Shown here in pieces: positions 12,801 to 25,100 of a stretch of 64,000 nucleotides of DNA (positions within the stretch are counted from its first letter, which is position 1; every line of letters begins with the position of its first letter). The DNA is taken from assembly GCF_001680005.1 (NCBI RefSeq), contig NC_033566.1, positions 2,232,001 to 2,296,000 on the forward strand, written 5' to 3'. This DNA comes from Plasmodium coatneyi. Lineage: Eukaryota; Apicomplexa; Aconoidasida; Haemosporida; Plasmodiidae. The position numbers and the translations under genes were made by a program. The notes under the pieces are model-generated. The model was not told the DNA's origin, made no database searches, and saw only the letters and a program-made list of their open reading frames with translations.

Positions 12801-13039
12801 TGTGTATAACGTGTATCATCTTTTTTTTTAAAGAATTAAAGTATATTATGAGATAGTGTAGGAGTGGAATGTGTACTCTTCTGTAATCATTAGATTTGGG
12901 TGTAAATTTTCTTACAAACTTTTTCTGAATACATATATATAAACAGCCTTCTAACATATAAAATTCACATTCCACATATATACATACAGAGAGAAGTGTA
13001 TATATTTGAACAGGAACAACAGCAGCAACACAGCACACA

Positions 13040-13125
13040 CAAACCTTTTAACACAACCTTTTAACACAACCTTTTAACACAACCTTCCTAACACAACCTT
13101 TAACACAATCTTTTAACACAACAAC
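13040..13125. repeat. Tandem CACAACCTTTTAA repeat
   Basis: About seven imperfect 13-14 base units immediately 5' of the plus-strand KIR gene starting at 13301. Confidence 0.7.
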
Positions 13126-13300
13126 TTTTTATATAACATATATATATAAATTCACATTCCACATACGGAGAGGTTTATACTAATAATACAACGACGACCG
13201 CACACATATATAAACATTAACATTCCACATATATACATACAGAGAGAAGAAAAAATATATCCGCGCACAAACATACACACATATAACAACAATAACAACC

Positions 13301-14955
13301 ATGACAGGAAAGGTATACGTTCCTTCATTCAAAATATCTGAAATACATATATAATACATATATATATACGTATATACATATATATGTATGTAGACACATA
13401 TACATATATACATACATATATATATATGTTTCACACATATCACCCACCTCCCCAGACGTGTACACTAGGGTCAATTACTGAGAACATAACCTTACTTAAC
13501 GACTTCTATAGAAATTTCGATCGCAACACAGAGGGCAACATCGGCGTCGTGAATGCCGATGGTACAAAATTACAGACTGCATTAAATGGAAGTTTTCGGG
13601 ATTATACGGAAATTATTAGTAACGCTAATAAAGTCGCCGATGCCTACGAATACGCATGTAACCAGAATGAGAGCAAACAGTCCAATAGTATACCCTGCCG
13701 CCTTTTTTACTTCTGGTTCAGAAATAAATATTGGAATGATTTGAATAGTCATACCCTGTTAAGCATCTTGCAAAAAATTTACGATACGCTGGGAAGTTCT
13801 TTCGATGAAAAGAAGTGTGATTTTAAATATGACATTAATGATCAAATCATTTTCAATGATATGAAAGTAATATTTGATTATTACGAAAATTATAAGAAAT
13901 TACCTAGTCTACTAAGTACGAGTGGTATCACCTGTCTGAAGGAATGGTCAGAATATTGGACCACACTTTCCACAGCATGTGAAAAAATGGGAAACATGTG
14001 CAAAGCAGGGGGGCGGGATGATCATAGCACTAAAGAATATTGTACAGACTTTAATAATACCTATACATTATATTGTGATATGGCTCAGCTCCAGCAAAAG
14101 ATGGATGTATTAATAAGAAAGATTCAGCGTGAAGCAAAAGCAGCACTCTCTGCAGCAAACGAAGCTGTTCGTTCCGCCACCACCACTTCCTCCATCTCTT
14201 CTGTCTTTGGTACTTTAGCAACCATAGGTACCCCATTCTTATTATACAAAGTAAGCATCCAAAATTTTCAAAATTTAAAAAATAAAAAAATTGAAAAATT
14301 TAACAATATTATTAATAATCAATTTCCTTAGACTATCCTTCCTTCCTCCTCCTTAGATCTCCCTTCCTTTCCTTCCTCCTTAGACCCTTCCTTCAACCCT
14401 ACCACCACTAACACAACCTTCCTCTTCCACCTACCACCACCCTAACAACCGACCTACCTCCATCCTACCACCTAACAAACTTCCTACCCACCTACCACCC
14501 TACCACCCCTAACAATCTTCCTTCCACCTATCACCACACCTAACAACCCACCTACCAACTACCACCCCTGATACAACCTTCCTTCCATTCTACCACTACC
14601 CCTAACAACCTTCCTTTCACCCTACCACCACTTACACAACCTTCCTTCCACCAACTACCCTAACAACCCACCTACCACCCTAAACAACCTTCCTTCCCTT
14701 TAGTATAAACCATGGTCTTCTTGGTTTGGTAACCACACTTCTGGAAATGGAGGAAGCAGAAGAAGTAATAGAAGAAGATCAGTTGAACACGAATTCGATA
14801 GGTTAACATACGATTCAACGGACACTTCCACAATAGGTCCAGCAGAAAATTCCACCACACTACGCTCTGTTGCATACAACACAAGCCAACCTCGGAAAGG
14901 AAGAACAAATAATAATACACCAGGTCACCAGAATGTAAGTTACGGTCGGATGTAA
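13301..14955 (+). CDS. kir: KIR/pir-family antigen, short-exon-1 subtype
   Basis: Exons 13301-13312, 13456-14250, 14704-14955, phase 0 throughout, about 352 residues. Exon 1 is only four codons (MTGK, donor GTATAC) and is the least certain part. Exon 2 starts TCTLGSITENITLLNDFYRNF, contains PCRLFYFWFRNKYWNDL, and ends with an Ala-rich helical stretch (IQREAKAALSAANEAVRSA) before the membrane segment (about 248-267) and FLLYK. Exon 3 begins YKPWSSWFGNHTSGNG and ends NVSYGRM. The PWSSWFGNHTSGNG tail and Ala-rich juxtamembrane helix define a subtype shared with the genes at 26247 and 48135, all on the plus strand. Intron 2 is filled with C-rich interspersed repeat. Convergent with SICAvar-1. Confidence 0.83.
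14335..14695. repeat. C-rich interspersed repeat inside KIR intron 2
   Basis: Imperfect units of CCTAACAACCTTCCTTCCACC and CTACCACC. The C-rich strand is the sense strand of the host KIR gene. Confidence 0.8.
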
Positions 14956-15522
14956 CACCATTGTATGTAAAACATTGGAATGTTGAATGAGTGTGTGCCC
15001 CTCCCTCCCAGGAGGGGCACGTATAAATAACACTGTGGGCACAATTTATATATACGGTGTGTAAGGAAAGAAGCAAAATGACCATTGTTTTTTCCTCCAT
15101 TCCTTTTTCTTTTTTCCCTTCCCTTTTCTTTCTTTCCTTTTCTTTTCTTTTCTTTCCTTTCCTTTCCTTCTTTTCTTCATATTTCTTTCTTTTCTTCCTT
15201 CCTTCCATGTGTTTGTTTAAATAACAACTTGAGATAAGGTACTCCTAACGAAGGACGCGGAAAAAGGAAAAAGTTGCTTACCCTTCTCAAAAAAATTATT
15301 AAGATAAAAAAATTTATCCAGGTAAAGTTACTTATAACAAAAAAAAATTTTAATGAACATATTTTGTATCTGCAATAAAAAATAAATTTTACCAAACAAA
15401 TCAAAATAAAGTGGGGAATAAAATTTTTTTTTACTTATTCGAACTTATATTGATTACACATGAACAATGTAAACACATTCATGCAATACAAAAAAAAAAA
15501 AAAAATGTATTTACTACACCCT
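14956..15522. other. Convergent spacer between a KIR and SICAvar-1
   Basis: No gene. It holds the conserved KIR downstream element (about 15058-15087), then a T/C-rich tract (15090-15205) and A/T-rich sequence up to the decayed repeat at the 3' end of SICAvar-1. Confidence 0.55.
15058..15087 (+). promoter_or_regulatory. Conserved KIR downstream element
   Basis: Reads TGTAAGGAAAGAAGC then AAAATGACCATTG, about 105 bases past the KIR stop codon. Near-identical copies follow the KIR genes ending at 32692 and 49778 and the minus-strand gene ending at 2584. Confidence 0.5.
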
Positions 15523-15771
15523 AAAACCCGGAATCTGAACTTGGAACCTGTTCCATAGGAACATCAACACAAGAAACGTGTTCCTTGGGAACAAAGTCTT
15601 CCTTCCCTAAACCCGGAATCTGAACTTGGAACATGATACCTAGGAACCTGTTCCCTAGGAACTTCTGTCTTAGGAAGAAAGTCTTCCTCCCTAAAACCCG
15701 TAAACCCTGAACTTGGAACCTGTTCCTCAGGAATACTTCCCTCACGAACATCAATGAGAGGAACATCTTCC
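15523..15771 (-). pseudogene. Decayed C-terminal repeat of SICAvar-1
   Basis: Downstream of the SICAvar-1 stop codon the characteristic units (VPKE..VP, SSDSGFREED) continue, but in a second and then a third reading frame. A one-base gain in the GGAAGAC context of the repeat moves the frame at about 15785, and another shift follows near 15615. The tail therefore appears truncated relative to an ancestral, longer cytoplasmic repeat. Sequencing error is an alternative for each shift. Confidence 0.6.
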
Positions 15772-18700
15772 TTAGGAATAAAGTCTTTCCTCCCTAAACC
15801 CGGAATCTGAACATGGAACCCGTTCCTTAGGAACATTTTTATGTTCGATAAACTCAGAACCCATAAATTCTTGAACAAGAATGGTAAAATAATCTTCCTT
15901 CGTCGAATGCGCATCCCCCCTTTGACATTCGTTTAAGACTTCTAAATGAATATCAATAATCATACGGCGACGCACACCACGGCGAAGACGACCAGCGCTC
16001 TGTTTTCCCCTCCTTGTTTTAGGCGTTGAACGAGGTTTGCGTTCCTTTACAATGTAATATTCACGTGGACCTGGTTGGTTCACATGGTCAACAATCTGCT
16101 GTTCTAAGGACGGACCACGTACTTGATAAGATCTTCTGTAACGTTTTCTTGTATTACGAAGCATTCCAAAGTACTGCAAAAAAAAAAAAAAAAAAAAAGA
16201 AGGGAAGAAAATGTTTTCTTTAATAGGGGTGTGAAATGTTTGTTCACGCAACAGTAATTACTACTTCAAGTCCTAAAATATGAAATCCTATACATACACC
16301 CCTTAAATGGTAAATCCTACACATACACCCTAAAGTGCGAAATCCTACACATACACATCCCTAAAATGCGAAATCCCAAACACACACACCCCTAAAATGG
16401 AAAATCCTACATACATACACCCTACAATGCGAAATCCTACATACACACCCCTAAAATGCGAAATCCTACGAACACCCCTAAAATGCGAAACCATAGAGCC
16501 ACTTACTCATTTATTGCTCTTTTTTTTTTTTTTTTTTTTCTGCGGAAAAAATATTTTTTCCTTTTTTTTCTTACCTTCCAGAGTAAGTAGCTCATAACAG
16601 AAATACCAAGCACGGCAGGAGCAAGAGGGAAATAAGGAAGGAAGGGATCGATTCCTTTCTTGGCAGTAAGTTTGGCAGGAGAAGGGGTGCCTTCGGCACC
16701 CAGAGAAGCAGCACCTGGAGTACTACTTGATGAGGAACTACTAGTACTAGAAGAAGAGGCATCCTCGTTGCTATCCTCAGAAGTAGCTGGTTCATCTTTG
16801 TGGGTTACTTTTTCTTCACTGTCGCTCTGTGTTCCTTGTGCATCTGCGAATTGAGTAAAAAATAATAAAGGAACGTTGGTTTCAGTGGGATCATAGGAGG
16901 GGTTGCATATGCCAGATTTAGTAATTTGAACAATGGAAATAGCAATGGCAGTGGAAGTTATGATGGAAGTTGGAGTGACCAACCCCATCAAGATGGGGTA
17001 TAATTTGTATGGGTATAACAGTGTCCAGTTCCTGTGGAGAAGGTGTATGTGTGTGCCTTTACCTGGTTCTTCCTGTTCAGACTTTTTTTCCCCTTCCTGC
17101 GCTTCCTCTGCAGGAATTACATTTTCTGCAGGTGATTCCGCTGCGGAAGATTTAGTTTCATCAGATTGGGAGGGTTTTGGTGGAGGGGGTTGGGGTGGAG
17201 GTTGAGGTTGGGTGGACGCTGATTCCGTATCTGGTTTCTTTTTCTTTTCCTTTACCTCCTCCTCTACTCTTTCGTTAACTTTCTCAATAATTTTGCTAAC
17301 GTCTCCTAGGTCATTATCACCACTCCTTATTTGAACCTTCTCTCCCCTTTCTGCGCGTGCAGGGTCTGGATCCTCAGGCATCTTTTTCCTCTTTTGGAAT
17401 TCATCCTTATCGGCACACCATTTCTTGTCAGTTACTTCTTTCATAATATTAGAATACAATATATTTGTGGAAAATGGGTAGTACGGGTCATCCGTATTAT
17501 TCGTCTGTCCCGTATAAGGAAGATTAAGTGCAGCATCATAAGCACATTTCTCATACTTCCTATCTTGACTAAATCCTTTCCTTACCTGTTGCACTGCGCT
17601 AATGGCACGTTCTATGACATCCTTTGGGGCACAGAAGAAAGGCATATAATACATCCATACTTTAAGTAAGTCACATACAGGAATTCCTTTTACAATCTTT
17701 GTACATGGTGTCCGATTCTCCTGTTGCACATTCTGGTCTTTGTCTTCATATTGCTTTTGAACAGCTGTCGTTAATATTATGTTCCTTATCATAATTTTAC
17801 AAAAATCTTTGTACTTGTCCATGCCAGGGCCAAGGGTACTCTGCACATCTTCACATAAAGGTAGAAGGAAGTTCAATTCGCTATAGTTCTTTTTATCATA
17901 CTCTATCGTATCCTTCGAAAATAGTGTGAACCATCCAGTAATACTTACTGTAATAAAGGAAGGTTGTGTTAGGGGGTATTGTCTTAGGTGGTAGGGTGGT
18001 AGGTTGTTAGGTGGTAGGTGGAAGGAAGGTTGTTAGGGGTGGTCTGTGGAAGGAAGATTATTAGGGTGCACTTATAGTGAAGGTGACTTCACTCGAGTTG
18101 TACTACTTTGCTTACATGTATCACTTATAGTAGACATAGTTCTTTTTATGTCCTTATTCGCTTCAAGCAATTCTTTCACTTTTTTCCTTAGGTCCACTCC
18201 TTTTTCAAAAGTATAATTTGCACATTCGTCCCACTCGCATTTAACACAGTTATTATTCCCACCACTCTTGCACTCAGTTTTGTAAAGCCCCTCATTGATA
18301 GTAAAAGCCTGTTTAACAGTTTCTCCCATGAGTGGACACTTGGTCTTTATTTCCTGAGCGTACAAATTTAATATGAGACAACCTATTGTCTGCTCAAATT
18401 TTTGGTTCTCTGTAGGGTGGTGCTGATTTTCACCCCGTTCCAAGTTAATACCGTATATACCCCTCAACCATTTAGCAATGTTCTTACATGTCGCCTTTTC
18501 GCTATCACTTAGTGAATCACATTTGTCCGTAATCTTCTCGCTTAGATCATCTTTTGTTTCGTCCTTTTTGTTTAAGGCTTCAGCTAATTTTTTCACCACA
18601 TTTTCGATGTCACCCCAAAAGGCAGTCTGCCAATATAAGAAGAAAAGGAAGAGCATATATTTACACTCCGTAAGCACCTAAAACGAAGTTTAGTCCACTC

Positions 18701-19332
18701 TTTGTTCATATATATATAAAACATCCTACCCATAAGAGTAACTTAAATTACAGCGATTAATAGTACTCCTTACCCTGTGCGCTGGATCTGTTTTGTCCAT
18801 TTTGTTGTTTGTAAACCATTTATCTGTAACTTGCTGTAAGCGTGTCTGGAATTCACTGCTCTTGCAGGTGGTGGCACCACCTGTAGGAGCTGATGGTGTG
18901 AGTGGAAGAAGTCGCCCTCCATCCACTGTCAGAATTAAATTTTCACCATTACCGCTTGGCCTATATGAAGTGAGCAAGAGAAGGGAAGAATATATTTTTT
19001 TTTTCCTTTTTTTTTGCCATACAACTATATTTTTAAAGCATAAAATACATATATATACATATACACATATATATATACATACATATGTATAAGTAATCGT
19101 AATCATACCCGCCACCTGGAAGCTCCGTTACTTTTACTCCGTCCACTCCTGCACCGTAACGTATTTCATATTCCTGCCCAAGTTGAATATCTCTGCTAGT
19201 TTTACTGTCTTTTGCACTACGTGGACGACGCACACCACGCACACCACTACCAGCACCATGTTCCATTTCCTCCGCTACCTTCGTATGGTCTTGTTCAAAT
19301 TTACTCTTCTTCTGTGGAGCCATTTTTACCAT
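15772..19332 (-). CDS. SICAvar: SICAvar-type variant antigen, short form, six exons
   Basis: Exons complement(19109-19332, 18774-18960, ~18107-18626, 17063-17947, 16575-16843, 15772-16173), about 828 residues with matching phases (2,0,1,1,0). Exon 1 starts MVKMAPQKK. Exons 2-4 carry cysteine-rich ectodomain (LQQVTDKWFT; CVKCEWDEC; a helical block with KIMIRNIILTTAV) and end in a Pro/Glu-rich segment. Exon 5 is a Ser-rich linker plus the single membrane helix (about 672-693, ending SYLLWK). Exon 6 is the conserved basic cytoplasmic domain beginning YFGMLRNTRKRYRR, with MIIDIHLEVLNECQRGD. There is no classical signal peptide. Known SICAvar proteins are red-cell-surface antigens of P. knowlesi switched during chronic infection; many are much longer with repeated cysteine-rich domains, so this is a short member. 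The exon 3 donor could also be three bases further on. Intron 4 is a stop-free multiple of three. Confidence 0.85.
16262..16500. repeat. ~28-bp satellite in the last SICAvar-1 intron
   Basis: Seven to eight units of CCTAAAATGCGAAATCCTAC followed by ACATACACAC. The same satellite sits in the equivalent intron of SICAvar-2 (36800-36960). Confidence 0.85.
17948..18106. repeat. G-rich interspersed repeat in SICAvar-1 intron 3
   Basis: GGTGGTAGGTTGTTAGGTGG / GGAAGGAAGGTTGTTAGGGG units. On the sense (minus) strand of the gene it is C-rich, as in the plus-strand KIR introns. Confidence 0.75.
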
Positions 19333-19439
19333 TTTTTATCTCACCACCACTATTTATTCAATGAATGGAATCGTTACTTACTAAATGGAAAATAGTATTT
19401 CACTAAGTATCTACATGTGTGTACACAGAGAATGTACGC

Positions 19440-19860
19440 ATACATTCATTCTTTACTTCCTTAAAACTTCCTTCCTTACGCCTTCCTTCTTCTTTCTTTT
19501 TTCTTCCTCAAACATTCCTTCTTTACACTTTCCTTCTTTACACCTTCCTTCTTTACACCTTCCTTCTTTACACCTTCTTTCTTTGCACTTTAAATCCTCC
19601 TTCTTTACACCTTCCTTCTCTTTACACCTTTTCTTCTTCTTCTTTACTTCCTTAAACCTTCCTTTTTTACACCTTTTCTTTTTTTCATCCTTACACCTTC
19701 CTTCTTCTTTCTTTTTTCTTCCTTAAGTATTCCTTCTTTACACTTTTTCTTTAAACTTCTTTTTTTCTTTTTTTAAACATTCCTTCTTTACCTAAACCTT
19801 CTTTTTCTTCTTCCCTAACCTTCGTTTTCTTCTTCCTGAACCTTTTTCTTTTTTTTTTTT
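19440..19860. repeat. TTTACACCTTCCTTC pyrimidine tandem repeat
   Basis: Imperfect 14-15 base units, many copies. A shorter version occurs upstream of SICAvar-2 (about 41360-41500). Confidence 0.75.
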
Positions 19861-19877
19861 CTCCTTTTTTTTTTAAT

Positions 19878-19890
19878 CACCCTTCGGGTG
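19878..19890. promoter_or_regulatory. Conserved small hairpin upstream of SICAvar-1
   Basis: CACCC-TTC-GGGTG inverted repeat, followed by TACCCCACCC. A compensated version occurs at 41536-41552 upstream of SICAvar-2. Role unknown. Confidence 0.4.
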
Positions 19891-19944
19891 TACCCCACCC
19901 TAAAGGAAGGGAACTTCCTTCCTTCTACCCCTAACACAGAAATC

Positions 19945-19960
19945 TGCACCCCGCTGCACA
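19945..19960 (-). promoter_or_regulatory. SPE2-like site TGCACC-CCGC-TGCACA
   Basis: Exact TGCACN-N4-TGCACN, about 0.6 kb upstream of the SICAvar-1 start codon. Confidence 0.55.
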
Positions 19961-20052
19961 CCTTTCTCCTTCTTTCAATTTTTTTTTTTTTTTTTTTTTT
20001 GTTCTCAAAGGATATGACCTTCCTTCATTTCACCCTGACACTCCTCCTTACG

Positions 20053-20068
20053 TGCACCCCCCTGCACA
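20053..20068 (-). promoter_or_regulatory. SPE2-like site TGCACC-CCCC-TGCACA
   Basis: Exact match, about 0.7 kb upstream of SICAvar-1, followed by TTTCCCTCAACAT as at other copies. Confidence 0.55.
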
Positions 20069-20351
20069 TTTCCCTCAACATACGCCCTTCCCCCTACCAC
20101 CTAACAACCCATCCTTCTACCTTACCACCCTTACACCCCATCCACACAACCTAAAACGTACTCTCACACCCATTACACCCTACCCCTCACATCCCTGACC
20201 CTTCATTCTAATACTCCTACACCCTACTATCACACCCATAACTATTCATTCTAATACCCCTAGGAACCTTCCTTCCACCCTACTCCTACACCCCTAACAC
20301 ACCTTAATTCTAATACCCTTAGGAACCACCCCTCAATCTACCACCCCTAAG

Positions 20352-20367
20352 TGCACCATATTGCACA
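20352..20367 (-). promoter_or_regulatory. SPE2-like site TGCACC-ATAT-TGCACA
   Basis: Exact match, about 1.0 kb upstream of SICAvar-1. The AT-rich N4 differs from the C-rich N4 of other copies, while both half-sites are intact. Confidence 0.55.
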
Positions 20368-20623
20368 CTTTGCTTCCTTCTTATTTCTTTTCTTTTTTCT
20401 TTTTCCTTTAAACATACAAATACTCTATTTTAACGGGAAGGTACTTTCTTCTTTTTTCCTTTGTTGCTCTCTGTGAGGGAGTATTTCTTCCTTCCAATGC
20501 AGAGAGTTATTCAAAAACATATACAAATGGAAGGAAAAAAAAGGTGGACGAAAAAAAAAAATTAATCAAACAAAAAAAAAAAAGAAAAAAAGAAATGAAA
20601 AGAAGGGAAAAAAGGAGGAACAA

Positions 20624-22173
20624 TTATGTTGCATGATAACGTATATTATTTCGCCTATTTGGTGCCGTATTTGTTCTTCCTGTTGCTGTTATTCTTCTCC
20701 CTCCTTGGCCAGGTGGTCGTGATCGTCGTCCAGATGATCGATCATTATATATAGTAGAAGCATCTGTTGAATCGTCCTCTGTTGTGGAACCTCCTATTGT
20801 GGAAGTGTCTGCTACTGTGGAATAATCTGTTGATGTCTCGCTAGGGTTGTTAGTTAGCAAATCTATATTCCGTGCAGTTGTTATTCTTTTTCTTCTTTTC
20901 CTATTGTTGCTTCCTCCAAAGGAGTTTTGTATCCAGGAAGGTAAAAGATTATACTGAATAAAGGAAGATTGTTAAGTAGGTGGAAGGGGTGTTAGGGTGT
21001 AAAAATATGTATTAAACATATATATCATACATATATATATATACATATGTATATACATTGTAGTAATAATTATTACTTTATATAGAAGGAATAGGGTTGT
21101 GGGGAGGCCCAGTACACCTAGTACGGATGAGATGGTTGCAGTGGTAGGGACAGCACTACTTCCAGGGGAGGTTGTAGGTCCCCCCTCTCCTCCTCCCATA
21201 GAAGAATCGTGGTTATCCACAACTTGCACAGCTTCAAGTGTAGCTGCCGGATCAGATACTTGTTCACATGTTAGTATTTTTAGCTCTTCTTCTTTTTGGC
21301 CCACTCCTTGCGTCTTCTCTTTGTATTTCGACCACTTAGTGTTAAAGTCGGAACAGTATTGATCACCGTCCCCTTCCCCCTTAGTTGAACAAGCAACCTT
21401 CACAGTTTGATAAACATCAGCATGTTCCTTTAAGTAAGTGTAATAGGTCTTATCACATTTGTTACTATATTGTGGCAACAATTCCTTTAGACGTGGATAA
21501 TTAATGTAATATTCATATGCTAATTTTCTGCGGTCGAAAGTTCCCTTATCAATATCATGCTTGTGTATAATGCCACATCTCTCTGTCCCAAATCCACTAC
21601 GCTCCCTTTTAGATATCTTTGTCATCAGTTCCTTGAACGCGGAAGCATCTATACTACCCCCCTTACTTTTCCATACTATATCCCCTAACCAATAATAAAA
21701 AAAATAACACCACTCATCACCCTTCTCCTTGTTTAATCCCTTCATTACATCAGCTTTACATTGTGCATTCGCAATTTCTTCCTCATGGAGCTTCAATTCT
21801 GTATGTCCATTCAGTGCTACCTTTACTCCGTCAATGAAATTTTCCGCACAGAAAGAATGGCTGCCTCCACTGAGTTCATTGTAATACGAAGAATTCGAAG
21901 GTAACTTACTCAATTCCTCATCCTACAAATATATAAATGGGTAAAATGGTAAAAAAAAGTTAAAATATGAAATGTATACACAACTCATATGGTACATATA
22001 CCATATAGTACATGTACGCAGTATGGTGCGACATACCATATGGTACACACAAATTATATGTACGTTCCACTCTATGTGTGTGTGTGTTCTTGCAAGAACA
22101 ACATATTGTTCATATATTCACACTAAAGAGTGTATATTACCCCTAGTACTGTTCCTGTCGATGCTGTTGTCAT
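20624..22173 (-). CDS. kir: KIR/pir-family variant antigen, three exons
   Basis: Exons complement(22141-22173, 21077-21922, 20624-20953), phase 0, about 402 residues. Exon 1 is 11 codons (MTTASTGTVLG). Exon 2 starts DEELSKLPSNSSYYNELSGG, carries the block WCYFFYYWLGDIVWKS, has a Gly/Ser/Pro-rich stalk (about 240-265) and a membrane segment (272-291) ending LFLLYK. Exon 3 starts YNLLPSWIQNSFGGS and ends NNIRYHAT, so the terminal Arg-Met of the family is lost. It lies co-directionally downstream of the SICAvar-1 upstream region and diverges from the KIR at 26247 across 4.1 kb. Confidence 0.86.
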
Positions 22174-25100
22174 TGTTTGTTGTTGTTTATGTGCATGTGT
22201 TGTTCCATCGACCCTTCCTTCTTCTTCTCTTATATAATCTACTTTTTTAAAGAAGGAATATGTGTTGTTGTTCACATAAATACGGTATTAACTGTGTGAC
22301 ACAATTTTTTTGTGCTTGTTTCTTCTGTAAGTGTGAGTGTGTGTGAATATGGGGATTTTTATTCCTTTTTCCCTTTCTTTCTTTTCTTTTTCTTTATAAT
22401 ATATATTGTTCAATTTTTTACGTAATATTAATAATACAATGTACACATTTATGGTATCGTTATGCACACACTTAAGTGAGGCATAAAAATAATAACGGGG
22501 ACAAATGAACAAGAAATAGCAGAATAATAATAATAACAGCAGGTTGCAATTTTTTATGAACTCCCCTTTTTTTTCATGCATTCTTTCTATTCATGTATTC
22601 TTTTATTCTATGCAGTATATATATTTTTTTCTTGCGTGCACATTCTGTGTATTGTGTATAATCACATAGAATGTTTTCCATCATTATTTTTATATCATTC
22701 CTCTCCTTCTACTACTATTATGTATTGTGCATATAAGGACGTACAACATTTCCTTAACAAGAATATTTTTTTTTTAACTATAATTTCTGTATGTACCACT
22801 GATTTATGTTTTATTGTTATGTTTGTATAAGTGGAGGGAGTGTTAATTAAAAAATGCTGTTAACACATATAGTATAGTTTTTATTTAGAGCACTCCTTCT
22901 TCCTTTTTTTCAATATATACATTTATCAATGTCTAGTAGATAATTCAATTTTATAAAACAAATGTGGGAAGAAATATAATATGAAGGAAGTTACAATAAT
23001 TATATACAGAAGGAAGAATTTTTCCATTCCAATATCATTTTTCCTTTCAGTATACCTTCCCCTTTGGTTTATTGTGGTCCAATTCGAACATCTCCTTCTA
23101 TATTTTTTCCCCTTTTCACGGATAATAGTACCACCAATGCTTCATTTGTGCGAAGTGTATACTGAATTACTTGATCCTTCCCTCTTCCTATTTTTAATCT
23201 ATTTTATACTTCACATATTAATGTAATATTTATATTTTTTCCCCTTTTTCCTACTGTTCCATGTAAGTACATAAATGGTTCAGAAAGTTACCGACCTCTA
23301 CGTGGATAACTCTCCGTACAGCGCGCATCACTATTTGGGAGTCATTACCCTAACATGTATGTAAGTAGTTGCAAAAGTACCATTATTCCTATTCACATGG
23401 CCACCACCCATGCATTTGCCAATCCATTGCCTATCCTCCATATTTTTCCATATAGATGTTATGTAAATATTCCAGTGTTCATACTGTGGAATATACATCC
23501 AAAGGATTCACCACTCAGTTTAAGAACTTATAGTCCCCTCTTCTGTAATTACTTCCCATACTCTTGCTCATATGAATAATTGTAATACCCCTTTCCCCAC
23601 AGGAAATTTGCGTGCATACATTGAGGAGTAACATATTCCACATAATTATTAGCTCCCCATGGGCACATGATCTCCATGTTCAATTTATGAGGAAGTACCC
23701 CTACTACATAATGCTATAGAATCCACTCATAATGTGATATATTTAGGAACCGCAGAAATAGGCGCACACGCACCTAGGAGTAATATTTCTAATTTCCGCC
23801 ACTAAGATTGATATAATAACTCCCTTCCATATGGAATATAGGTATAGGTTCCACTAATAACAGTTCCACTATATGTTGTACTATACCTTGTACTTATATA
23901 GTTGCACTATAAGTTGTACTATAGGTTGCACTACTTAGGGTGAATACACTGTTCAGGGAGGGAACCATTGTTCAAGGGGGTGTAAACTGTCCCTCAGGGG
24001 TGGGTCCCTCTCTCCCCCCTTCCCAACTACGACTATGATAAGAACAAAGCTAAAAGGAATAGACATGCCTGTATGTGTTGTTCGAATAGGAATAAGCTGA
24101 AGGAAGGGATACTTCTCACACACTATCTAAATGTGGGGATCACATTATCTATATGTGGGACTATATGTGGGAGAAGGAGGAGGGGGGAACTTTCTATATT
24201 AAGTCTGGGACACATCGCTCACAGTAAATTATACGTGTGTGTGCGATCAACCTTTTCTATGTATGCACATACATATATCTATAATGAATGGAAGAACGGT
24301 TTATAGGTTATATGATCAGGAGTTTTGGGCATGAAGGGGAAGAAAGTATTCTTCTCTCATTTTTTAGCTATTTATATGTAAGAAGCTGAAAGAAGGAAAA
24401 AAGGAATGTACAGTTATGGTGCTCATTCTGTGTAGATTGGTATAAACATTATGAGTTGAGGTGGGAAATACTTAAAGTGTGCATGGAATATATATAGAGG
24501 TGAAAAGTGAACAATGGTCCTATTTTTTTAAGCATATTCTATATGTACACAACTGCTGTTTCCCTTTCTCAGAGTTTTTTATATGACGAAGTATTCGTTC
24601 ATAGTCCCTATATATAGTACCATTGCAACATGTGTAATTATTTGTACGTATGGAAGGAAAATAATTCTTGTAGTTTCATTCATAACATGCTACATAAGGG
24701 AAATGACCGCATAATATGCACATTCACTCTATTTACCCCTTGCTTTATCTGCTAATCTATTTCTATACATTCGAAATTGGTTCAATTATACTGCTTAGAA
24801 CAAAAAAAAAAAAATATATACATAAACAATGTGGTAAAGTATACATTTTCTTCCATTTATGATTTGTGTATACACGTCACAGTAAGTGTCCACATGGATA
24901 ATGATGATGATCATATATATGTAACTATTCATATATACTAACATCATACGCACAGAGGAATAAAAGAAGGGGAACCTAAAATCACTCCCCCCCTAACCTT
25001 CCTTTAATTCCCTCAAACATTTTGCATTTTTGACCCCTCTCAACCACTTCCAATTCACATGAATCATGTAAGCCGTATATAAAGTACATATCGGAAAAAG

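Larger units (their letters stand above)
9507..13300. other. Divergent intergenic spacer between KIR genes
   Basis: 3.8 kb without a supported gene. It contains GGAAGTTTTTATGGAAGTGT tandem repeats (9670-9870), long pyrimidine tracts (9890-10250), a mid-spacer region of more complex sequence (10450-12400), and CACAACCTTTTAA tandem units (13040-13125). Short blocks, for example around 11830-11940 and 12120-12230, resemble parts of the spacer at 22.2-26.2 kb. The small frame at 10887-11168 has no support. Confidence 0.5.
19333..20623. other. SICAvar-1 upstream region and KIR downstream region
   Basis: No gene. The first ~100 bases are nearly identical to the 5' flank of SICAvar-2 (40504-40600). 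Next come TTTACACCTTCCTTC tandem pyrimidine units (about 19440-19860), a small hairpin (19878-19890), three SPE2-like sites and C-rich CTACCACCCCTAAC repeats (19895-20350). The last part (20380-20620) is T/A-rich 3' flank of the KIR at 20624. Confidence 0.65.
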
